This document shows, piece by piece, positions 58,465 through 64,000 of a stretch of DNA of 64,000 nt. A program made the translations under genes and the position numbers. The notes under the pieces are model-generated. The model was not told the origin of the DNA. It did not search any database and saw only the letters and a list, made by a program, of their open reading frames with translations. The number at the start of each line of letters is the position of its first letter. The stretch's first letter is position 1. This stretch comes from Erwinia amylovora (GTDB taxonomy: Bacteria; Pseudomonadota; Gammaproteobacteria; Enterobacterales; Enterobacteriaceae), in assembly GCF_017161565.1 (NCBI RefSeq), contig NZ_CP066796.1:1116001-1180000 (forward strand), in the 5' to 3' direction.

Positions 58465-59241
58465 ATGCCTAAGTTTGCTGCCAATTTATCGACCCTGTTT
58501 ACCGAAATCCCGTTCCTGCAACGTTTCGAAGCTGCGGCAAAAGCCGGGTTTCGCGCTGTGGAATTCCTCTTTCCCTACGACTATCAGCTCGCAGAATTAA
58601 AGCAGGCGTTAACCCGTCATCAGCTGGAACTGGTGTTATTTAATACCGCACCTGGTGACACAGCTGCCGGAGAGTGGGGCGTTTCCGCTATTCCCGGTCG
58701 TGAAGCTGAAGCCCGACGTGATATCGACCGCGCACTGGAATATGCGCTTGCGCTTGAAAGCCACCAGGTACACATTATGGCAGGGGTGGTGCCAAAAGAC
58801 GCAGATCGCGAAGCTTATTGTCGAACCTTCATCGACAATGTGCGCTACGCCGCTGAACGTTTTGCCCGGCACGATATCCGCATTTTACTCGAAGCACTCA
58901 ATCCCGAAACCAAACCTGACTATCTTTACTCCAGCCAGTATCAGGTGCTGGAGATGGTAAAGCGCATAGACCGGCCAGGGGTTTTCATTCAGCTCGATCT
59001 GTATCACGCGCAGCTGGTGGACGGTAACCTGAGCCATCTGATCGTTAACTACATCGGTCGTTATCAACATATCCAGATTGCCTCAGTGCCGGACCGCCAT
59101 GAGCCGGATGAAGGTGAAGTTAATTTTCCCTGGCTGTTTGAACTGCTCGACAGCAGCGGTTATCAGGGCTGGATTGGCTGCGAATATTTTCCGCGCACCA
59201 CCACGCTGGCTGGGTTAGGCTGGCTAACCGCTTTTAATTAA
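58465..59241 (+). CDS. otnI: OtnI, 2-oxo-tetronate isomerase
   Basis: Hydroxypyruvate-isomerase-like TIM-barrel enzyme converting 2-oxo-tetronate to 3-oxo-tetronate. 258 residues, the same length as E. coli YgbM. Metal-site motifs: [14 protein letters not shown] (Glu), QLDLYHAQL (Asp-His), [17 protein letters not shown] and WIGCEYFP. Starts two bases after otnC, with AAGGAG as ribosome binding site. Confidence 0.94.
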   Translation: MPKFAANLSTLFTEIPFLQRFEAAAKAGFRAVEFLFPYDYQLAELKQALTRHQLELVLFNTAPGDTAAGEWGVSAIPGREAEARRDIDRALEYALALESHQVHIMAGVVPKDADREAYCRTFIDNVRYAAERFARHDIRILLEALNPETKPDYLYSSQYQVLEMVKRIDRPGVFIQLDLYHAQLVDGNLSHLIVNYIGRYQHIQIASVPDRHEPDEGEVNFPWLFELLDSSGYQGWIGCEYFPRTTTLAGLGWLTAFN

Positions 59242-59397
59242 ACACAACCTCTCTCGATCAACGCGGCGGGCTACGGCTCGTGGCGCGGGTTGTTGCGGCC
59301 GTGATCGGACCACAACAGCGCGAAGCCGGCTGTGAATGCGCCTCAGGCGTGCAAAACAATAAAATCCTGTGAGGTCAATTAAACGACTAAGGCCCTG

Positions 59398-59933
59398 TTG
59401 TTAAGCGCTGCCGTAGGCAGCGTACCGATATTGCTGCTGGTGATTAAAGCCAAAGTGCATCCGTTTGTTGCTTTGCTGGTGGTTAGCCTGCTGGTCGCGA
59501 TGGCACCGGCATTCCGGCTGATAATAACCTGCAGGCGAACGTTGCCGGGGGCTGGGATCGGTCACCACTGGTATTACGTTGGGTGCGTTGGCGGGAGCAA
59601 TCATTGAGTTTTCCGGCGGGGCGGAAGTACTGGCACAGCGCCTCGGTGAAAACAAAGCGTTGCGGCGCTTAACTTAAGCATTCCCGTCTTTTGTGATGTC
59701 GTGGCGAGATTGACAACCAGCAGCCAGTCACTCAGGCGGTCAGTGGCCTGAGTGACTGGCTGCTGGTACTGGTTACGCTATCCGCTTGTTTTGGCGGCCG
59801 GGGGCTGCCACATATGAACGATGCGGAGTTTTGGCTGGTTACCCGCTTTCCTGACCAGTCCGCCGCTGACGGGCTTAGAACCCGGACCGTGCTGACCCCG
59901 GTGATGGCATTCACCGGATTTACATAAGATGGC
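59398..59933 (+). pseudogene. ygbN: YgbN-like GntP-family permease, internally deleted
   Basis: The E. coli cluster ends with ygbN, a gluconate-type permease. Here only its ends remain. Left part: LLLVIKAKVHPFVALLVVSL, then, after frameshifts, TLGALAGAIIEFSGGAEVLA and SIPVFCDV. Right part: AVSGLSDWLLVLVTLSACFG then MNDAEFWLVTRF, AADGLRTRTVLTPVM, ending TGFT-stop at 59931-59933. About 250 middle codons are gone. A 20-bp inverted repeat marks the junction. Confidence 0.88.
59717..59766. repeat. 20-bp perfect inverted repeat at the ygbN deletion junction
   Basis: Arms at 59717-59736 and 59747-59766 are exact reverse complements around a 10-bp loop. The right arm is native ygbN coding sequence (GLSDWLLV); the left arm is its inverted copy and does not belong to the permease. 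Confidence 0.9.
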
Positions 59934-60277
59934 TTTTGACTTTACCGCGGGAGAGTGATTATCAAAAGCAAAGAATAAATTACGGGGAGTAAATCTAATC
60001 CTGTCATGCACTTACTTGAAAAAGTCTTGGCGGATTTAACACTGAGTGAGGCAACGAACTGAAGATGACGGTGGATTATGGCGAAGGTTTGATTTCAAAT
60101 CTACTGACTAACATCGGCGTGTCTGACTTATTTTCTAAAACTGAAACGGGATCCCCGTCTTGTCATCCGTAGTCCGGCCCCGATCTACCCTTCTGCAGAG
60201 TTAACGGTTCACGATGCTAAAGCGCTAAACGTTGCTGCCTGAGGAACTGAAGCAGCGGTATGCGCATGCTTGTTACA
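59934..60277. other. No supported gene
   Basis: 344 bp between the ygbN relic and a small zinc-protein gene, with short frames only and nothing recognised. Confidence 0.5.
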
Positions 60278-60502
60278 TCATGAATGTTGCAGTTTGACGC
60301 TGTAACAGCGCTCGGCGGCATTGTGGATATCTGTTTTTCCACAGGCTGCCCTTATAGCCGGTGAGCGAACTGAAAGGTCAGCGACATTCATGCATTTATG
60401 ACAGGCAGCGCAGATAGCGCCGTGATGTTCACCGTATCGGTCACCGCGCTTTGTGAAAATAAATCTGCGACAACCACATCTGCTGCACCTTAGCATCTTC
60501 AT
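60278..60502 (-). CDS. Small cysteine-rich (zinc-ribbon) protein
   Basis: 74 residues with CSRCGC near the N-terminus and CAACHKC about 25 residues later: two cysteine knuckles typical of a zinc ribbon. A His/Gly turn (YGEHHG) lies between. The C-terminus (NAAERCYSVKLQHS) is unstructured. GGGGG stands next to ATG 60500-60502; ATG 60494-60496 has better spacing and may be the true start. Resembles small phage-type transcription or DNA-binding zinc proteins, no family named. Confidence 0.5.
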   Translation of the reverse strand: MKMLRCSRCGCRRFIFTKRGDRYGEHHGAICAACHKCMNVADLSVRSPAIRAACGKTDIHNAAERCYSVKLQHS

Positions 60503-60992
60503 CCCCCTTGCTTACCATGCAAACGATTTCTTCAGAAATATCTTAACAAATTTTATACAGAGATCCATAAATAAAATTTACTAAAAAAGCCAGGGGCGCT
60601 ATTCACGCAACATGATGTTAATTAGCGATTTATTAATAAAAAATGTATTCTCAACGCGCTTTTTGGCGCTGGATTACATAAAAATCATGGGTTTTAATGA
60701 TCCAGATCAACTAATACGAGCGAGGAGTGATGGCGCAAAAAGAGCATAAACATGCTGTCCGCTGGAAACTTTTTTTCGTTGGTTTAGAATCCGCAGGGAC
60801 GAGGTGTTACGGATTTGACTTATCTAACGAAATCATAATGATTAGTTGATAGAGGTTACTGATAAGTCAGGCTAATCGACTGTTCAAGGTGCGTTTAGGC
60901 CACTTTTTTATAATTGAGAAATAACATGGCCCGACATGCGCGGCCTTTTTGTGTGCTGTGTCACACATTTTCCAGGGAGCTGTAAAACCACA
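60503..60992. other. Upstream region of pagP
   Basis: 490 bp of AT-rich DNA with no gene. PhoP boxes are expected above pagP; a GTTTA element is seen (about 60783-60787) but no second one 11 bp away, so no box is called. Confidence 0.45.
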
Positions 60993-61562
60993 ATGAAACT
61001 CAAATCCGTCCTGTACTTACTGATGCTGCTCAACTGTCTGGGGCTGAAGAGTGCTCATGCGGCCACTTTGGTGCACGGAATTTCCACAAGCTGGCATAGC
61101 TTCAGCAATAGTGTTAGCCAGACGTGGAACGAACCGCAAACCTTTGACCTGTATATGCCTGCCCTCACCTGGCATAACCGCTGGACTTACGATGCAGACA
61201 AAATCGACAGATACAATGAACGTCCCTGGGGAGCCGGCGGCGGCATGTCACGTTATGACGAAAAGGGCAACTGGAACGGTATCTATCTGATGGCATTTAA
61301 GGACTCCTTTAACAAATGGGAGCCAATTGGCGGTTACGGCTGGGAAAAGACCTGGCGTCCGTTAAACGATCCCGATTTTCATTTCGGGCTGGGCTATACC
61401 GCCGGGGTGACGATGCGCGATAACTGGAATTATATTCCCATTCCGTTGCTGTTACCCTTAGCTTCAATAGGTTATGGGGCTGCAAATTTTCAAATGACAT
61501 ATATTCCAGGAACTTATAACAACGGTAACGTCTATTTCGCCTGGCTGCGCTGGCAGTTCTGA
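60993..61562 (+). CDS. pagP: PagP, lipid A palmitoyltransferase
   Basis: Outer-membrane eight-strand barrel enzyme that transfers palmitate from phospholipid to lipid A. 189 residues: signal peptide about 1-23 (ending AHA), amphipathic N-terminal helix ([18 protein letters not shown]), [24 protein letters not shown] with the catalytic His, and the final strand YFAWLRWQF. Upstream frame to 60936 rejected since E. coli PagP starts at the equivalent Met. Next to cspE as in E. coli. Complements the arn operon in resisting cationic peptides. Confidence 0.95.
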
Positions 61563-61712
61563 TCGGGATAGGCTGGCGAGAAGATAAGGTATGAAAAAAA
61601 AAAACGATATTTATCACTTTTTCTTCGTCGGCGACTGGACAAAAGCCTCCGCAATTGCTGTACTAACTAGCGACACAGTTTAGTGTCCATTTTTCATGTA
61701 AAGGTAATATTG

Positions 61713-61922
61713 ATGTCTAAGATTAAAGGTAGCGTTAAGTGGTTTAATGAGTCCAAAGGATTCGGTTTCATTACTCCTGAAGATGGTAGCAAAGATGTGT
61801 TCGTACACTTCTCTGCCATCCAGAGCAACGGTTTCAAAACTCTGGCTGAAGGTCAGCGCGTAGAGTTCGAAATCACCAACGGTGCCAAAGGCCCATCTGC
61901 TGCTAACGTTGCCGCTATTTAA
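61713..61922 (+). CDS. cspE: CspE, cold-shock-family RNA chaperone
   Basis: 69-residue cold-shock domain protein binding single-stranded RNA/DNA and melting terminator hairpins. RNP1 KGFGFI and RNP2 VFVHFSAI are intact, and the ends [17 protein letters not shown] and GPSAANV match CspE. The ATG follows AAGGTAATATTG. Position between pagP and ybeM confirms CspE. Ends in a strong terminator. Confidence 0.96.
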   Translation: MSKIKGSVKWFNESKGFGFITPEDGSKDVFVHFSAIQSNGFKTLAEGQRVEFEITNGAKGPSAANVAAI

Positions 61923-61940
61923 GTTATCAGATAGAATTTT

Positions 61941-61968
61941 AAAACCCGCCTGATGGCGGGTTTTTTTT
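61941..61968 (+). terminator. Rho-independent terminator of cspE
   Basis: AAAACCCGCC and GGCGGGTTTTTTTT form a short G+C stem with a TGAT loop and eight T. AAAA before the stem makes it potentially bidirectional. Confidence 0.92.
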
Positions 61969-62022
61969 ATCTGCGATTCGGTGACCGGGGTGGCCTGACG
62001 CTAACCTATCCGCCCTGAATCA

Positions 62023-62118
62023 CTAACGGCTAAAAAACTGCACCAGCCAGATACCCGTTGCAACACCTGTTATCACCGTGGCAAGACATTCGTTTCGGGT
62101 GCGCGGCAGCCAGATCAT
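62023..62118 (-). CDS. Candidate 31-residue membrane peptide
   Basis: ATG 62116-62118 with AGGA about nine bases upstream opens a 31-codon frame: a basic N-terminus (MIWLPRTRNE) and one helix (CLATVITGVATGIWLVQFF) ending in Ser-Arg. It occupies the place of crcB in E. coli, but shows no similarity to it. Coding status rests on ribosome binding site and hydrophobicity only. Confidence 0.4.
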   Translation of the reverse strand: MIWLPRTRNECLATVITGVATGIWLVQFFSR

Positions 62119-62365
62119 CTTATTAATCCTGTTCGACCAAAAGATAGCCAGTCTAATGTGATAATATTAAGGAAACATTAAATTAAGTGACAGCAGGCAG
62201 GGGATGTGGTGGCGCAAAGATGAGCCACAGAAACTGAGATTTTGCTTTGCTCATCCTCGCTGCTATGCTGTTAAGCAGCTTATATGCTGGTCATAAACTT
62301 CTCCGTGCGCTCCTTAACTCGCGCTGCGGAGAGCCAGCAAATCGCGGCGTCAGGAGAAATTCATA

Positions 62366-63154
62366 GTGAAAGTGGCTTTAGGCCAGTTCGCGGTTAAACG
62401 CGAGTGGCAGGAAAATGCCGATATCTGCCTCGGTTTGATGGATCAGGCGCATCAGCAAGGTGCTCGCTTACTGGTATTGCCGGAGGCGGTGTCAGCTCGT
62501 GATATTGCCGACCCGGAATGGGGTATAAAAGCCGCACAATCTGTCGACGGGCCGTTTCTGCGGTTGCTATTGGCTGGCAGCCTGTCTGATACCCTGACGA
62601 CCGTGTTCACCGTGCATGTGCCGGATGGTGACGGGCGTGTTGTCAACGCGCTGGTTGTCATTCGCCAGGGCAGGATTATAGCCCGCTACGATAAGTTGCA
62701 TCTTTATGATGCATTTACTTTGCAAGAATCGCGCAGCGTGACTGCGGGCGATGGCATACCGCCGCTGGTGGATGTCGATGGGATCAACGTCGGACTGATG
62801 ATCTGCTATGACATCCGTTTCCCGGAACTGGCACGGCGACTGGTGTTGGACGGCGCTGACCTGCTGGTGCTGCCTTCTGCCTGGGTCAGAGGGCCGCTTA
62901 AAGAGATGCACTGGCAGGTTATGGTCAGCGCGCGCGCGCTTGAAAACACCTGTTATGTTGCAGCGGCAGGGGAATGCGGTCCGCGTAATATCGGTAACAG
63001 CATGGTGGTTGATCCGCTCGGGGTCATTGTTGCTCAGGCTGCGGAGGGGCCGGCGCTGGTGGTGGCCGAAATCGATGCGCAGCGGATCGCCGAAGCCCGC
63101 CGCGCTCTACCGGTTCTGGCAAACAGGCGCTTTGCTCCACCGCAGCTGTTATAA
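62366..63154 (+). CDS. ybeM: YbeM, nitrilase-family deaminated-glutathione amidase
   Basis: Carbon-nitrogen hydrolase of 262 residues; the Nit1/YbeM group repairs deaminated glutathione to 2-oxoglutarate and Cys-Gly. Catalytic triad visible: Glu in LVLPEAVS, Lys in RYDKLHLYD and Cys in MICYDIRFPELARRL. GTG start 62366 after AGGAG. Intact, whereas some E. coli strains carry ybeM as a pseudogene. It lies before tatE. Confidence 0.92.
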   Translation: MKVALGQFAVKREWQENADICLGLMDQAHQQGARLLVLPEAVSARDIADPEWGIKAAQSVDGPFLRLLLAGSLSDTLTTVFTVHVPDGDGRVVNALVVIRQGRIIARYDKLHLYDAFTLQESRSVTAGDGIPPLVDVDGINVGLMICYDIRFPELARRLVLDGADLLVLPSAWVRGPLKEMHWQVMVSARALENTCYVAAAGECGPRNIGNSMVVDPLGVIVAQAAEGPALVVAEIDAQRIAEARRALPVLANRRFAPPQLL

Positions 63155-63258
63155 ACATATTTTGTTACAGCACCGGCTTGAATTGCTTTCTTTAGCGAGT
63201 GTAAATACCTGTGTTTTGAGACCGTATTGACGGTCGGTTTGCTTACAGAAGGTAGAAA

Positions 63259-63447
63259 ATGGAAGGTATCAGTCTTGCTAAATTATTGATCGTCGGTGCG
63301 TTAATTGTCCTGTTATTTGGCACAAAAAAATTGCGCACTCTTGGTGGGGATCTGGGATCGGCGATTAAAGGCTTTAAAAAGGCAATGAATGACGATGACG
63401 GCGGCGCACGCCACACCGGCTCAGACGAAAAAAAACCGGGCAGGTAG
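63259..63447 (+). CDS. tatE: TatE, TatA-like twin-arginine translocase subunit
   Basis: 62 residues: N-terminal membrane helix ([18 protein letters not shown]), hinge [10 protein letters not shown], amphipathic helix [16 protein letters not shown] and a polar tail. Acts with TatBC in export of folded proteins; the Tat-signal protein at 27344 is a candidate cargo. AGAAGG precedes the ATG. Between ybeM and lipA as in E. coli. Confidence 0.95.
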   Translation: MEGISLAKLLIVGALIVLLFGTKKLRTLGGDLGSAIKGFKKAMNDDDGGARHTGSDEKKPGR

Positions 63448-63470
63448 CTGATAAAGAGTCACTGGGCAGT

Positions 63471-63508
63471 AAAAAAAACGGATGACTGAAAAGTCATCCG
63501 TTTTTTTT
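63471..63508. terminator. Bidirectional terminator between tatE and lipA
   Basis: AAAACGGATGACT and AGTCATCCGTTTT form a stem around a GAAA loop, with eight A before and eight T after. It ends tatE rightwards and lipA leftwards. Confidence 0.92.
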
Positions 63509-63519
63509 CGCCAGCGGCG

Positions 63520-64000
63520 TTATTTTACTTCCAGCCCTTTAGCCTGCATATCGGCATGATATGATGAGCGCACAAACGGCCCGCATGCCGCATGGGTAAA
63601 GCCCATGTCTACGGCCGCTGCTTTCATTTCGTCAAATTCCGCTGGGCTGACATAGCGTTGAACCGGCAAATGGTGGCGGCTGGGCTGAAGATACTGGCCA
63701 AGGGTCAGCATGGTAACGCCGTGGCGGCGCAGATCGCGCATCACTTCAACGATCTCAGCATTGGTTTCACCCAGTCCAACCATCAAACCTGATTTTGTGG
63801 GGATTTCCGGGTGAGCTTCTTTAAAGCGCTCCAGCAGCTTCAGCGACCAGTCGTAATTCGCGCCGGGTCGCACCTGGCGGTAGACGCGTGGAACGTTTTC
63901 CAAATTGTGGTTAAACACATCCGGCGGCGTGGCGGTGAGTATCTCCAGTGCGCGATCCATACGCCCACGGAAATCCGGCACCAGCGTTTCGATTTTGATC
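63520..64000 (-). CDS. lipA: LipA, lipoyl synthase (C-terminal half; start outside window)
   Basis: Radical-SAM enzyme inserting two sulfurs into protein-bound octanoate. Only the C-terminal 160 codons are present; the 4Fe-4S cluster cysteine motifs are beyond the window. Seen: [53 protein letters not shown] and the C-terminal RSSYHAD, whose Ser ligates the auxiliary cluster. Position after tatE, in opposite orientation, matches E. coli. Confidence 0.96.
   Translation of the reverse strand, partial: IKIETLVPDFRGRMDRALEILTATPPDVFNHNLENVPRVYRQVRPGANYDWSLKLLERFKEAHPEIPTKSGLMVGLGETNAEIVEVMRDLRRHGVTMLTLGQYLQPSRHHLPVQRYVSPAEFDEMKAAAVDMGFTHAACGPFVRSSYHADMQAKGLEVK

Noticed and set aside
60770..60910. 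PhoP box above pagP
   Set aside because: Single GTTTA elements only; the second half at 11-bp spacing is missing.
1..64000. CRISPR arrays and insertion sequences
   Set aside because: No regularly spaced repeats and no transposase with terminal inverted repeats were seen by eye.

Overview
The window looks like chromosome of an enterobacterium in the Erwiniaceae (Erwinia/Pantoea-like). Backbone proteins closely resemble Escherichia coli orthologues and three stretches keep E. coli gene order: copA-cueR-ybbJ-qmcA-cnoX(ybbN)-ybbO-tesA-ybbA-ybbP; purK-purE-lpxH-ppiB-cysS then ybcJ-folD-tRNA-Arg; and pagP-cspE-ybeM-tatE-lipA. The genus call is inference from gene content, not a database match.

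Layout. 1-5.9 kb: copper export and its regulator, a membrane band-7/NfeD pair, a chaperedoxin and a short-chain reductase. 5.94-9.08 kb: a small AT-rich island between ybbO and tesA, bounded by a perfect 14-bp direct repeat. It holds a broken pore-forming colicin gene facing a convergent four-helix immunity gene that still looks intact. 9.08-18.5 kb: tesA/ybbA/ybbP, purine genes purEK under a PurR box, lpxH, ppiB, cysS, adhP. 18.7-24.5 kb: ybcJ-folD, a tRNA-Arg(UCU) with an integrase remnant beside it, then a gene-poor accessory stretch with several very small proteins (zinc ribbons, a probable AUU-start cold-shock protein, a YoaK-like membrane peptide) and a tRNA-Gly(CCC). 24.6-32.3 kb: osmC, an RcnB-like protein, a heptad-repeat protein, then a five-gene unit behind tandem MetJ boxes: homocysteine S-methyltransferase plus a complete peptide/nickel-type ABC importer. 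32.9-35.0 kb: an internalin-like LRR protein and a lipoprotein. 35.5-40.2 kb: pqqU-gcd, a PQQ receptor next to the PQQ-dependent glucose dehydrogenase. 41.3-48.6 kb: the complete arnBCADTEF lipid A modification operon. 49.2-51.7 kb: a CioAB-type cytochrome bd oxidase. 52.9-54.4 kb: two unknown proteins. 54.6-59.9 kb: the four-carbon sugar acid (ltnD/otn, ygbIJKLM) cluster whose permease gene ygbN has collapsed by an internal deletion marked by a 20-bp inverted repeat. 61-64 kb: pagP, cspE, ybeM, tatE, lipA.

Themes. Envelope defence (arn, pagP, lpxH), periplasmic glucose oxidation with its scavenged cofactor, methionine salvage, and a relic of colicin warfare. The most unusual structures are the colicin island with its repeats, the MetJ-linked importer, the ygbN fold-back scar, the copA frameshift signal with a candidate pseudoknot, and small genes missed by length- or ATG-based prediction.
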